A stretch of DNA of 64,000 nt from Deltaproteobacteria bacterium (GCA_022340465.1 JAJDNW010000003.1:23590-87589), one strand, 5' to 3'; positions 50,479-59,934 are shown, counted from the stretch's first letter. Notes: a model not told the origin generated them from the letters alone. A program made the numbers and translations.

Positions 50479-51459
50479 TTGAGATTCAAATGCATCTTAA
50501 ACGGATGCTCAACCCGTATCAAAACGCAGGCCGAAGAGCTCAACGGTTTCATAGCGGCCTTTCTAGAGCCGTATGCCGGGAACGGCAGTACCCTGCTTTT
50601 TTATGCGGGCAAGGAAAAACCGGACGGGCTGTTGGACCTCGCACCCACGAAACAGGCCGAACTGGTTCGTATCGACCGTTACCAGCCTGAAAAGATCCTG
50701 GAAGCGCTCGAACGCATTGAAGACCACGGCGATACGGACCTGTACCTGTTTACCAGCGGTTTTGCCGGTTCCGAGCTGGCAGTCCGTTGGGCCTTCCGCC
50801 GGAAAGGCTCCTCCCTTGTCCAGGTGAAAGCGATCGACTACCGGGAGGGTCGGTTAAGCGCCAAAAAGACCGTTTATGTCGACCATGTCATGGCAACCTT
50901 CAGGCTGGATCGCCGACCTTTCTGCCTTTCTTTTGCCAGAGGGTGTGTGGACAGGCTCCCGGTCAAGTCCCAGGTCGCCGGAAAGGTAGTCGAATACGAT
51001 TTCACCGATTTAAAAGACGACAGGTTTGTAGACGCGTCACAACCGATTTTTTCCAAACAGGCCGATCCGTTTGAAAATAAAAAGGTGCTCGTCGTGGGCG
51101 GCAGAGGACTGCAGAGCAGGGATGAGGTTCAAGACCTGCAAAACACGGCCGATGCCATGGGCGCGGCGTTCGGGATCAGCCGGCCGGTGGCTCTGAATGC
51201 CTGGGGGGCCATGGACCGGCTGATCGGCGTATCCGGGACGATTGCCAAACCGGAGCTGTGTATCGCTGCCGGCGTGTCGGGTGCCGCCGCTTTTTATGCG
51301 GGGATTGAAAACAGCAAGGTCATCATTGCCATCAACACAGACCCGCATGCCCGCATCCTCAGGACAGCCGATGTGGTCATCATAGACGATTGCAAGGCTG
51401 TTATGGCTGAGGTGCTGAAGATGTACAGGCTTGACGCCGGCAGCGGGCCGCCGGAATAG
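50479..51459 (+). CDS. etfA: Electron transfer flavoprotein alpha subunit
   Basis: A 326-residue EtfA. The FAD-binding C-terminal domain is clear: VVGGRGLQSRDEVQDL, GVSGTIAKPELCIAAGVSGA and INTDPHARILRTADVVI. The start is TTG 50479, preceded by AAAGGGGG at 4 nt; an ATG at 50462 runs into a stop. The N-terminal half is divergent from typical EtfA. Partner of the upstream EtfB. Confidence 0.85.
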   Translation: MRFKCILNGCSTRIKTQAEELNGFIAAFLEPYAGNGSTLLFYAGKEKPDGLLDLAPTKQAELVRIDRYQPEKILEALERIEDHGDTDLYLFTSGFAGSELAVRWAFRRKGSSLVQVKAIDYREGRLSAKKTVYVDHVMATFRLDRRPFCLSFARGCVDRLPVKSQVAGKVVEYDFTDLKDDRFVDASQPIFSKQADPFENKKVLVVGGRGLQSRDEVQDLQNTADAMGAAFGISRPVALNAWGAMDRLIGVSGTIAKPELCIAAGVSGAAAFYAGIENSKVIIAINTDPHARILRTADVVIIDDCKAVMAEVLKMYRLDAGSGPPE

Positions 51460-51569
51460 CGGCCGATGACCGGTGGTTGTAGCGTAGTGGACGGAAGAAT
51501 ATAGCGATTCGAGAAGACTGTTTACCACGTCGAGGTTAGGGCAATCGGTTTAAAAAGGAGAAGGACGGA

Positions 51570-52346
51570 ATGGACATCCAGGATTTTTCCATGGACTTTT
51601 TCTCACTGCGGGGAAAAAATGCCGTTGTCACCGGCGGCAACACCGGCTTGGGCAGTGCCTTTGCCCTGGCCCTGGCCAAGGCGGGAGCCAATCTGTTCAT
51701 TCCCAGCATTTTGGCGGGCGACGGCGCGACACGCGGCCTGATAGAGGCCGAAGGCGTCGACTATGAATTCCTGCAGATCGACATTGCCGGGAACGGGGCC
51801 CCCAGGGCCATCATCGAAACCTGTGTCGACAGGCTGGGGTCCATAGACATCCTGGTGAACAGCGCCGGGGTTTCCATCCTTTGCGAGGTGGAAAAATTCG
51901 GCCGCGAGCAGTGGGACAAGATGGTGAGCGTCAACCTGACCGCGGCCTTTGAACTCGCTTTTGAGGCCACCCGGTTCATGATCCCTCAGAAAAGCGGCAA
52001 AATCATCAATATCTGTTCCCTGTTCTCCTTTCTGGGCGGTCAGTGGTCCCCGGCCTACGCCGCCACCAAGCACGGCCTGGCGGGTTTCACCAAGGCCTAT
52101 TGCGACGAGCTCGCCCAGCACAACATTCAGGTGAACGGCATTGCGCCGGGGTATTACGCTACCGCCATTACCGAGAGGACCCGGAAAGATCCGGATGCCA
52201 ACCGCAGGGTGTTGGAGCACATCCCCGCCAACCGCTGGGGGGAGACCATGGACCTGATGGGCACGACTGTTTTTCTGGCGAGCAGGGCCTCGGACTACGT
52301 CAACGGCCACATACTGGTAGTGGACGGCGGTTATCTGGTGCGCTGA
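51570..52346 (+). CDS. Short-chain dehydrogenase/reductase
   Basis: A 258-residue classical SDR: cofactor motif VVTGGNTGLGS, ILVNSAGVS, Ser in NICSLFSFL and the YAATK catalytic pair, followed by VNGIAPGYYAT. The pattern resembles gluconate or 2-deoxy-gluconate 3-dehydrogenases (KduD-type). It oxidises a secondary alcohol on a sugar, sugar acid or polyol with NAD(P). GGAGAAGG precedes ATG 51570. One base separates it from the kinase gene. Confidence 0.85.
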   Translation: MDIQDFSMDFFSLRGKNAVVTGGNTGLGSAFALALAKAGANLFIPSILAGDGATRGLIEAEGVDYEFLQIDIAGNGAPRAIIETCVDRLGSIDILVNSAGVSILCEVEKFGREQWDKMVSVNLTAAFELAFEATRFMIPQKSGKIINICSLFSFLGGQWSPAYAATKHGLAGFTKAYCDELAQHNIQVNGIAPGYYATAITERTRKDPDANRRVLEHIPANRWGETMDLMGTTVFLASRASDYVNGHILVVDGGYLVR

Positions 52347-52347
52347 C

Positions 52348-53784
52348 ATGCAGAAGAAATTCCTTATCGGCATAGACGGAGGCACCCAGAGCTCGAAAGT
52401 CATCATCTTCGATCTCGAGGGCAACATCGTCTCCCAGGGCAAAGAGGACCTGCGGCCCATGTTCATGCCCGAGCCCGGGGTGGCCGAACACCCGGGCGAC
52501 GACCTGTGGGATTCGATCAAGGCGGCGAGCCGTCAGGCCCTGGAGCGGTTCCCGGAGGACCCCGGTTCGATTCTGGGACTGGGGCTTTGCACGATCAGAT
52601 GCTGCCGTGCCTGTCTGAAGAAAGACGGCAGCCTGGCTTCGCCGGTTCTGAACTGGATGGATTTGCGCCTGGCCAGCCCATATGAGCACAACGACCCCGC
52701 GGTCGGCTATGTTACCACCAGTTCCGGTTACATCACCCATCGCCTGACCGGCCGCTTCACGGACACCGCCGCCAATTATGAGGGCATGTGGCCCATCGAC
52801 AAGGACACCTGGCGATGGAGCGAAGAGCCCGGGGTTCTGGCAAGATTCAACCTGCCCGGAGAATTTCTTTTCGATCTCGTCATGCCCGGCGCCATCCTGG
52901 GGTATGTAACCGCGAAAGCCTCCCGGCAGACGGGCATTCCCGCGGGAATTCCGGTGGTGGCCACCGCCAATGACAAGGCGGTCGAAGCCCTGGGCGCGGG
53001 ATTGCTCCCGGGAAAAACGGGCCTGGTGTCGCTGGGCACCTATATCGGCGGTATGGTGTTCGGCGAACGCAACGTCCAAGAGGCCCGCTCTTTTTTTGCC
53101 AACATGGCCGCGATTCCCGGCCGCTACCTGTACGAAAGCGGCGGCATTCGGCAGGGTATGTGGACGGTAAGCTGGTTCAGGAACCTGTTCGGCGAGGGGC
53201 TTGCCGAAGAAGCCCGCCAGAAGGGCGTTTCTGCGGAAGAGGTTCTGAACCGGGAAGCCGGGCAGATCCCAGCGGGCAGTGACGGACTGATGACGGTTCC
53301 GGAGTGGCTGGCGCCACCGGACAAGCCGTTCAAGAAAGGGGCCATGATCGGCTTCCATGCCGGGCACACCCGGGCGCACCTATACCGTTCCATCCTCGAA
53401 TCCATTGCCTTGACCATGAAGAACCACATGGATGCCATGGGCGGGGAACTGAACAGAGAGCTGGAGCGGATCATCGTTTCCGGCGGCGGTTCCAGCGGCG
53501 ATCTCTTCATGCAGATCTTTGCCGATGTGTTCAACCTGCCTGCGGTGAGAAACAGGGTCAACGGCGCCGCCGGGCTGGGTGCGGCCATTTGCGCGGCCGT
53601 GGCCACGGAGGCTTACCCCTCCTTTGAGGCCGCCATCGAAGCCATGGTAAAAGTTGAAGACGCCTTTTACCCGGTTGCTGAAAACGTTTCCATGTATGCG
53701 GCCATGAACGACCGTGTCTACCGGCACATAACCCGCTTTACCGACAGCGTTTTGCAAAAAGCGTATTCCATATTCAACCTGTAA
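52348..53784 (+). CDS. FGGY-family carbohydrate kinase
   Basis: A 478-residue sugar kinase of the xylulokinase/glycerol kinase family: N-terminal IGIDGGTQSSKVIIFD phosphate loop, WMDLR substrate segment, SLGTYIGGMVFGE, and the ADP-binding IIVSGGGSSGDLFMQIFADV and VNGAAGLGAAI in the C-terminal half. The sugar is not evident; a ketose or polyol produced by the neighbouring SDR is reasonable. ATG 52348 follows the SDR stop by 1 bp. Confidence 0.85.
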   Translation: MQKKFLIGIDGGTQSSKVIIFDLEGNIVSQGKEDLRPMFMPEPGVAEHPGDDLWDSIKAASRQALERFPEDPGSILGLGLCTIRCCRACLKKDGSLASPVLNWMDLRLASPYEHNDPAVGYVTTSSGYITHRLTGRFTDTAANYEGMWPIDKDTWRWSEEPGVLARFNLPGEFLFDLVMPGAILGYVTAKASRQTGIPAGIPVVATANDKAVEALGAGLLPGKTGLVSLGTYIGGMVFGERNVQEARSFFANMAAIPGRYLYESGGIRQGMWTVSWFRNLFGEGLAEEARQKGVSAEEVLNREAGQIPAGSDGLMTVPEWLAPPDKPFKKGAMIGFHAGHTRAHLYRSILESIALTMKNHMDAMGGELNRELERIIVSGGGSSGDLFMQIFADVFNLPAVRNRVNGAAGLGAAICAAVATEAYPSFEAAIEAMVKVEDAFYPVAENVSMYAAMNDRVYRHITRFTDSVLQKAYSIFNL

Positions 53785-53808
53785 ACAGCTGTGCAGGGAA
53801 AAGGAGCG

Positions 53809-55266
53809 ATGTTGAAAATGGCTTTAACCAGAAAAGAGATTGTGGCGGCGCTTGTCGAGATCGTCGGCGAGAGTCAGGTCATCACGGACGAGCAGGTGCT
53901 GAAGGAGAGCAGCGTTGACCGGTTTCGGCGCTTCGAAGCGTTACACGGTGTTTACCGGCTGCCGCTGCCGACAGCGGTGGTGAATGTTTTCAGCACACAG
54001 GAGGTGGCTGCCGTTATTCGCTTTGCCCATGAAAACAACGTCTGCGTCGTACCGCGGACCGGCCACACGGCCACGGAGGGGGGCCTGGAAACCGTTCTCG
54101 AAAACACCATTGTCATCGACGGATCGGGGATGAACAAAATTGTCGATATCGACCCCGCGAACATGCAGGCTACGGCGCAGTGCGGTGTCCCGCTGCAGGT
54201 TTTGGACGACTGCTTGAGGGAAAAGGGGTATACGACAGGCCACTCTCCCCAATCCAAACCCATTGCCCAGATGGGCGGACTGGTGGCAACCAGGAGCATC
54301 GGCCAGTTTTCAACCATGTACGGCGGCATCGAGGAGATGGTGGTCGGACTGGAAGCGGTTTTTCCGGACGGCGGGGTCACCCGCATTAAAAATGTTCCCA
54401 GGCGGGCGGCGGGCCCTGACATCCGCCACGTCATCATCGGCAACGAGGGGGCCCTTTGCTATATCACGGAGGTAACCGTAAAGATTTACAAGTATTTCCC
54501 TGAAAACAACCGTTTTCTCGGCTACACATTGGACAACATGAAAACCGGCTTCGACATTCTCCGGGAAGTCATGATCAACGGCTATCGGCCTTCGGTCGCC
54601 CGTCTTTACGATGTGGAGGACGGCGCCTATCACTTTTCCCACTTTGCGGCGGGTAAATGCGTCCTGATTTTCGTGGCCGAAGGCGTAAAACCGCTGGCCG
54701 ATGCAACCGCTGCCGCCATCGAGGAGATCGTGGCCGGCTACGACGAATGCAAACCGGTGGCGGGCAAGCTGATCGAGCGGTGGTTCGCCCACCTCAACTG
54801 GGATCCTGCCGACCTTGCCCGGGAAAAGACCGAGATCATCGAAACCAAGAACATCTGCAACACCACCGAAATTTCCGGAAACTGGAGCATCATCAACGAC
54901 ATCTACGAGGTGTGCATGGAGCGGGTGAAAAACGAGATTCCCGATCTGACGCTGCTCGGGGCCCACTCCTCCCACAGCTACCTAAACGGCACCAACCTCT
55001 ATTTTGTCTACTTCTACAACGTCGTGGACTGCCGGCCGGAAGAGGAGCTCACCAAGTACCACCTTCCCATCAAAAAGATCATCGTCGAAGAGACCATCAA
55101 GGCCGGAGGCTCCATGTGCCACCATCACGGGGTGGGCAAGCACCGCACCCCCTGGATCGAAAAGGAGTACGGTTCGTCCTATTACATCTTGAAAACCCTG
55201 AAGAAGGCATTCGACCCGCACGGAATCATGAACCCGGGGACCATTGTTCCCGTAACGGATAGGTGA
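53809..55266 (+). CDS. FAD-linked oxidase (alkyl-DHAP synthase/GlcD-like)
   Basis: A 485-residue VAO-family flavoprotein. The PP-loop region is VVPRTGHTATEGGLE, the second FAD segment QSKPIAQMGGLVATRSIGQF, and the C-terminus has MCHHHGVGKHRTPWIEKEYG, close to the HHH motif of alkyl-dihydroxyacetone-phosphate synthases, then FDPHGIMNPGTI. It probably oxidises a hydroxy acid or sugar alcohol and passes electrons to EtfBA. AAAGGAG lies just before ATG 53809 (2 nt), so ATG 53818 is an equally good start. Terminator at 55339. Confidence 0.85.
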   Translation: MLKMALTRKEIVAALVEIVGESQVITDEQVLKESSVDRFRRFEALHGVYRLPLPTAVVNVFSTQEVAAVIRFAHENNVCVVPRTGHTATEGGLETVLENTIVIDGSGMNKIVDIDPANMQATAQCGVPLQVLDDCLREKGYTTGHSPQSKPIAQMGGLVATRSIGQFSTMYGGIEEMVVGLEAVFPDGGVTRIKNVPRRAAGPDIRHVIIGNEGALCYITEVTVKIYKYFPENNRFLGYTLDNMKTGFDILREVMINGYRPSVARLYDVEDGAYHFSHFAAGKCVLIFVAEGVKPLADATAAAIEEIVAGYDECKPVAGKLIERWFAHLNWDPADLAREKTEIIETKNICNTTEISGNWSIINDIYEVCMERVKNEIPDLTLLGAHSSHSYLNGTNLYFVYFYNVVDCRPEEELTKYHLPIKKIIVEETIKAGGSMCHHHGVGKHRTPWIEKEYGSSYYILKTLKKAFDPHGIMNPGTIVPVTDR

Positions 55267-55338
55267 TGGACGGGCGGTCGCCCGACCGCTGAAATGCTCG
55301 TAAGGGTGCAGATTTCCGGAAACCGGTAAAGGCAACAG

Positions 55339-55372
55339 AACGCCCGGCCGTGCATCGGCACAGCCGGGCGTT
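55339..55372 (+). terminator. Terminator of the etfBA operon
   Basis: AACGCCCGGC (55339-55348) pairs with GCCGGGCGTT (55363-55372). A CGTGC/GCAC sub-stem lies in the loop. It ends the etfB-etfA-SDR-kinase-oxidase transcript. Confidence 0.75.
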
Positions 55373-55469
55373 TCCGTGAAGTCCTCACAGGTCTCAACTT
55401 AGAGCGGTTTCCAGAAAAACATTCCGAACAAGCATCCATCTTTGGCGAGTTTCAATGGAAACATAACGA

Positions 55470-57035
55470 TCAGCCGACATGCCACCAGCGCTCCATGGCT
55501 TTCCACCCGTCTACGCTGCGGTTGGCGGCCAGGGGACCGTGGGCTACGGTTTTGCGGTTGGCGAATACATACTGGGCATAGACCGGGATGATGGTGCCGC
55601 CGTCGTCGCGCACGATTTCCTGCATTTCCCAGTACATGGCGCGGCGGCGCTCGGAGTCAAGCTCGGTGCGGGCCTGAACCAGCAGGGTATTGAAGCGTTC
55701 GTTTTTCCAGTGGGCGTCATTCCAGGGGGAGTCGGCGGCATACGCGCTGGTGAACATGAGGTCCTCGGTTGGCCGCCCGTTCCAGTAGCAGGTGCAGAAG
55801 GGCTTTTTCAGCCAGACATTGGACCAGTAGCCGTCGTTGGGTTCGCGTACCACCTTGATGTCGATGCCGGCCTTGCCGGCGGATTCACTGAAGAGCACGG
55901 CGGCATCCACGGCCTTGGCAAAAGCGGCGTCGGCGGCGTGGAGCTTCACCGACAGTTTGTCCATTCCGGCCTTTTTCAGGTGGTGACGGGCCTTGTCCGG
56001 GTCGTAGACGCGTTGTTTCATTTCCGTGTTGAAGTACCGGTTGGCCGGTGTTATGGGGCTGTCATTGCCCACCTGACCGAAGCCTGCCAGGAGGATGTCC
56101 ACCATCTGCTGGCGGTTGATGGCGTATTTCAGGGCCAGGCGCACGTTGACGTCGTCAAAGGGGGCCACGTCGGTGAACATGGGCATTGTAAAATGCTGGG
56201 TGCCGGTGACGGCATTTACCTCGATATCCGGCTTTTTCTCGAGAAGGTGCACGGTGCTGAGGTCGACGCTGCCGATACAGTCCGCTTTGCCGGTGAGGAG
56301 AGCGTTTGTCCGGGCGGCCTGGTCGCTGAGCGGCACCAGTTCGACCCTGTCGAAGTTGGCACGGCCTTCTTTCCAGTAGTTGGGGTTGCGTTCGCCCACG
56401 TAGCGCACGCCGGGTTCGAATGCGCTCAATTTGTAGCCGCCGGTGGCGACCCCTGACTGCCAGTCGATTTTGCCGTCCTTGGCCGGAAAGATGATGAAGA
56501 AATACTCCGATACCACGTAGGGGAAGTCGGCATTTCCCTCGGCCAGTTCGAACACCACGGTGTGGTTGTCCAACTTGCGGATATCCTTTACTCCTTTCAA
56601 CAGGGTTTTTCCGGCCGACTTGGTGTTTTCGCCGCGGTGGTGGTTGATGGAGGCGATGACATCATCCGCGTCCATGGATTTCCCGTTGTGGAAGGTGACG
56701 TCCTTGCGCAGGCGGAAGGTCCAGACGCCGGCATCGGCACTGGCTTCCCATGATTCGGCCAGTTCCGGCACGACGGCACCGTTGTGATCGATTTCGGTCA
56801 GGCAGTTGCCGATGGCCCCCACCATGAAAGCGTTGATGACTCCTGTTCCGTAGGTGGCGGGGTCCAGGGATTCGGCCGTGCTGGCCCCGGCCATGCCAAG
56901 GCGGAAGACACCGCCCTTTTGGGGTGCGGCCGCTAGGGCCTTGGGAAGCGGCAGCATGCCGGCGGCTCCCAGGGCACCGCCGGCCAACAGCAGGGTGTTG
57001 AACTGACGACGGGTGATTCCATTGCCATTATCCAT
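55470..57035 (-). CDS. Tat-exported peptide/opine-type ABC substrate-binding protein
   Basis: A 521-residue family-5 solute-binding protein. The signal has a twin-arginine motif (TRRQFNTLLLAGG), unusual for this family, which normally uses Sec. Mature features include LDPATYGTGVINAF, FHNGKSMDADDVIASI and FDDVNVRLALKYAINRQQMV. It would bind oligopeptides or similar ligands for an ABC importer. No permease or ATPase genes are next to it, so it is an orphan in this window. A GGAGGCC box precedes ATG 57035. Confidence 0.85.
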   Translation of the reverse strand: MDNGNGITRRQFNTLLLAGGALGAAGMLPLPKALAAAPQKGGVFRLGMAGASTAESLDPATYGTGVINAFMVGAIGNCLTEIDHNGAVVPELAESWEASADAGVWTFRLRKDVTFHNGKSMDADDVIASINHHRGENTKSAGKTLLKGVKDIRKLDNHTVVFELAEGNADFPYVVSEYFFIIFPAKDGKIDWQSGVATGGYKLSAFEPGVRYVGERNPNYWKEGRANFDRVELVPLSDQAARTNALLTGKADCIGSVDLSTVHLLEKKPDIEVNAVTGTQHFTMPMFTDVAPFDDVNVRLALKYAINRQQMVDILLAGFGQVGNDSPITPANRYFNTEMKQRVYDPDKARHHLKKAGMDKLSVKLHAADAAFAKAVDAAVLFSESAGKAGIDIKVVREPNDGYWSNVWLKKPFCTCYWNGRPTEDLMFTSAYAADSPWNDAHWKNERFNTLLVQARTELDSERRRAMYWEMQEIVRDDGGTIIPVYAQYVFANRKTVAHGPLAANRSVDGWKAMERWWHVG

Positions 57036-57115
57036 ATCAGGCCTCCTTTTGTTTTAGGTCCGTACAATCAAAAGCATTGGTTTCGGGAAATATCAAGGAT
57101 ACCTAATATTGGTTT

Positions 57116-58972
57116 TTAAAGCAAGGGAATGCTCACGTGGTAGGTACCGCTTTCCAGCCTGGCTTTCAGAGGAAGGTTACCTTTTTTGAAAACCTTCATC
57201 ATGGCTGTGTTGGAAAACAGAACTTCCGCTGCAAATGTTTTTACCCCTCTTTCTTTGGCGAGACGGACGAGCGTTAGATACAAAAATGTGGCAATGCCCT
57301 GGGCCTGATAGCTTTCATCGACGATAAAGACCACTTCGGCCATTTCGGTTCCCGGAATCCTGATATAACGCCCTTCGGCGATGATACGCTCCTTTTTTCC
57401 CGTACCGGACAAACCCACGATAGACATAATCCTGGTCCAGTCTACGTTGACGTATTTTTGCATTTCCGAGTGGGGCATCGTCCGAACCGAATGAAAGTAA
57501 CGGGAATAAACCGATTTGTCGGAGAAGCGATAAAAAAAACGCCGCATGCCTTCTTCATCGGAAGGTTTTATGGGACGAAAACGAACATCTATTCCCTCTT
57601 TGAATGTATGCACCTCATTGATTTCTGAGGGATAGAGATGGGCGCTCCCGGCCAGGAATATTTGGTCCCGATAGAGAAGATGGCTGTTTTTGGCCTTTTC
57701 AACCAATTCGGCCCGGTCGTCCGGATGGGCAATTTCTATCAGGGCCTGGGCGCGTTCACGCACGGTAAGCCCTTCCAAATGGGCCGCGCCGAACTCGGTA
57801 ACGATTGTCAACACCGATTCATAACGCGTAAATTGATTGGGATGGTCGGCAATGGACACCCGTATGTTTGGAGCGCCGGAATCATCGCGGCTGCTCAGCT
57901 CAAATATAGCGTGTCCACCGCTGGAAAGCTCGGCACCGGCAAAAAGATCCATGGTCTCGGAAGGCCCGGTGGAAATCCCGCCTTTTCCCAGATCCAGGAT
58001 CACCCGCCCGAACAAATCGATTTTATCGGCCGGTATGATGGAAACAAACTTAGGGTTGCCGCCGATGGTCGAGGGGTTGATCACCTTGTCTATGGGTTGG
58101 AACTCGATCAAGGGGTTGTGATCCATCCATTCCAGCAAATGTTCCGTTCCGATGGCGTAGGACGTCAGGGATTTGCCGCGGTGTGTATCTTTGAATCGAT
58201 TCGTGACGGCACCGCTCAGCATCAGTTCCATGAGGGCATCCGTAAAGAAAGGCGAATGGATGCCCAAATCCTTTTTGCCATTTAAATGTCTACCGAGCGC
58301 CTCGAAAAATGGGCCGTTGAAAAACGCGACACAACTTTCATCCTCGATCAGGGCCGCCACATTGCAGGCAATCCGATCGGTCACCTCCTCCACGTCCCAC
58401 CTTGGGAAGAATATCGGCGGTTCTTCCGCCCGCACCAACAAATTGAATTCGGACAGGTGGACGAACGTGTCGCCGAAGGTATAGGGGGTATAGGTGCTGA
58501 TTTCACCGACGGTCACGGCGGCTTTTTGCATGGCTTCCCTGGCCACGTCCACGGCAACACCCAGGCTGCAGTAACCGGCATCGTTCGGCGGCGTGACCTG
58601 GATGATGGCGGCGTCGATGTTTACGAGTCCCTCTTTGATCAGATAGGGTATGCGCACGAAGCGGCTGGGTATAAAATCGATCTGACCCTTGGAAATAGCC
58701 GCTTCAGCCATCCAGCCCGAATAAAATGTTTTCAGCCTGAATTTTTTGGAATTCAAGGCCTGCGGGGAAATGGCATCACCGAAGCTCAGGAGCTGAACTA
58801 TTTCGATGTCTTCCAATTTCCTCGAATTCGAAGACATGATGTGCCGCATGGTCGTGCGCGGTTCAGCCACCCCCGAGCCCATAAAAATACTCATTCCCGG
58901 TTTCAGTTTTTGCAGTATCTGTTCCGGTTTGATTAAAAAGGACTCCCAGCGGTTCTTTGCGTATCGATCCAT
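57116..58972 (-). CDS. Acetyl-CoA hydrolase/transferase-fold protein fused to a GNAT acetyltransferase
   Basis: A 618-residue two-domain protein. Residues 1 to about 440 match the CoA-transferase family (NAA-type PPNDAGYCSLGVAVD; EFGAAHLEGLTVRERA). Residues about 465-618 are a GNAT acetyltransferase (VDESYQAQGIATFLYLTLVR). The usual catalytic glutamate before VDL/IDL in this family is replaced by Lys317 (ADKIDLFGRV). Either the transferase chemistry is lost, or the protein has become a CoA-dependent regulator or lysine acetyltransferase. ATG 58972 follows GGAGAACGCC. Confidence 0.8.
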   Translation of the reverse strand: MDRYAKNRWESFLIKPEQILQKLKPGMSIFMGSGVAEPRTTMRHIMSSNSRKLEDIEIVQLLSFGDAISPQALNSKKFRLKTFYSGWMAEAAISKGQIDFIPSRFVRIPYLIKEGLVNIDAAIIQVTPPNDAGYCSLGVAVDVAREAMQKAAVTVGEISTYTPYTFGDTFVHLSEFNLLVRAEEPPIFFPRWDVEEVTDRIACNVAALIEDESCVAFFNGPFFEALGRHLNGKKDLGIHSPFFTDALMELMLSGAVTNRFKDTHRGKSLTSYAIGTEHLLEWMDHNPLIEFQPIDKVINPSTIGGNPKFVSIIPADKIDLFGRVILDLGKGGISTGPSETMDLFAGAELSSGGHAIFELSSRDDSGAPNIRVSIADHPNQFTRYESVLTIVTEFGAAHLEGLTVRERAQALIEIAHPDDRAELVEKAKNSHLLYRDQIFLAGSAHLYPSEINEVHTFKEGIDVRFRPIKPSDEEGMRRFFYRFSDKSVYSRYFHSVRTMPHSEMQKYVNVDWTRIMSIVGLSGTGKKERIIAEGRYIRIPGTEMAEVVFIVDESYQAQGIATFLYLTLVRLAKERGVKTFAAEVLFSNTAMMKVFKKGNLPLKARLESGTYHVSIPLL

Positions 58973-59077
58973 ACGGCGTTCTCCGATATCCGGCTGCTTC
59001 GAACCGGGGCAGCGGGCGAATCATAACAGGCATCATGCCTTCCTATTCCCTGCATCTGCGGCACACCCGAAAATCGC

Positions 59078-59764
59078 TCAGGTTGGATCATTGTTAATAT
59101 CTGCCTGAAAACGATGCAGAAACCACTGCATGGGATTGAGCAATTCAAAACCCATGCCGGTCATTGCCTGCCTGGCCTGGCGGATATTCTTGGTCAGCAG
59201 ATATAAAAATATGGCGACACGTCCCTCTTTCCAATCCCTTAAGACGAGCATGCTGGTGATGGAAATGTCGTGATCGCTCAAGGTCCTGGTGGCCTGGCTG
59301 ACGGCACCGGCATTGGCGGGGGCTTCAACTCCCATAAAACAGCCGGGTTTCCCGCCACCCAATAGCTGAATAAAACCGGTCAACATGTCCCGGTCCGAAA
59401 TGATGCCGATAATTTTACGGTCGTCATCGACGATGGGGAACGCTCCCACTTTGACGCTTTCGAAAAGAAGCAGCACATCCTGAAGGGTATGCCGGGTAGA
59501 AATATGGTAGGGGCTCTCGACCATTATGTCAGCTATGGTAAGCGGTGCAACCATTTCCGGGGTATCGCCCTTGCGATCGGAAGGATAGGGTGTCGCACTT
59601 CTTATATCTCGATCGCTGACCATGCCGATCAGTCGATTTCCGCTGTCAACGACCGGAAGATGGCGGATGTTGTGCCGGGTCATTTTGGCCCGGGCTTCGG
59701 AAATCCTGGCGTTTTTTTCTATCGTGACAACTTTTTTGCCTCGTTCGAATTGCGTAGCGGCCAT
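59078..59764 (-). CDS. CBS-pair protein with ACT-like C-terminus (AcuB-like)
   Basis: A 228-residue protein: two CBS motifs (RHNIRHLPVVDSGNRLIGMV and VGAFPIVDDDRKIIGIISDR, about 12-140) and a C-terminal ACT-like region (DHDISITSMLVLRDWKEGRV). Such AcuB-type proteins sense adenine nucleotides or SAM and regulate enzymes. Its nearness to the CoA-transferase/GNAT gene (105 bp, same strand) suggests it may respond to CoA or energy state, a hypothesis only. GGGAGGTGAC precedes ATG 59764. Confidence 0.8.
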   Translation of the reverse strand: MAATQFERGKKVVTIEKNARISEARAKMTRHNIRHLPVVDSGNRLIGMVSDRDIRSATPYPSDRKGDTPEMVAPLTIADIMVESPYHISTRHTLQDVLLLFESVKVGAFPIVDDDRKIIGIISDRDMLTGFIQLLGGGKPGCFMGVEAPANAGAVSQATRTLSDHDISITSMLVLRDWKEGRVAIFLYLLTKNIRQARQAMTGMGFELLNPMQWFLHRFQADINNDPT

Positions 59765-59802
59765 TGCATGTCACCTCCCTTAAGACATGTGCGGCATGTG
59801 GT

Positions 59803-59902
59803 TATAGCGGTTGCCACGCCTGGGGCGGATCAGCTGCGGCGTATCACGATATGAAGCGGGTGGCATTCATTGGTACCGGAACAGGTTCGTGACAACCGGC
59901 AT
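59803..59902. repeat. Dispersed 100-bp repeat, copy 2
   Basis: Begins TATAGCGGTTGCCACG and ends CGTGACAACCGGCAT, inverted ends with a few mismatches. Compare 18848-18947 and 41064-41168. It lies between the CBS protein and desulforedoxin genes. Confidence 0.6.
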
Positions 59903-59934
59903 CCATAGAAAAGGTGTATAATGACGATTAGGGG

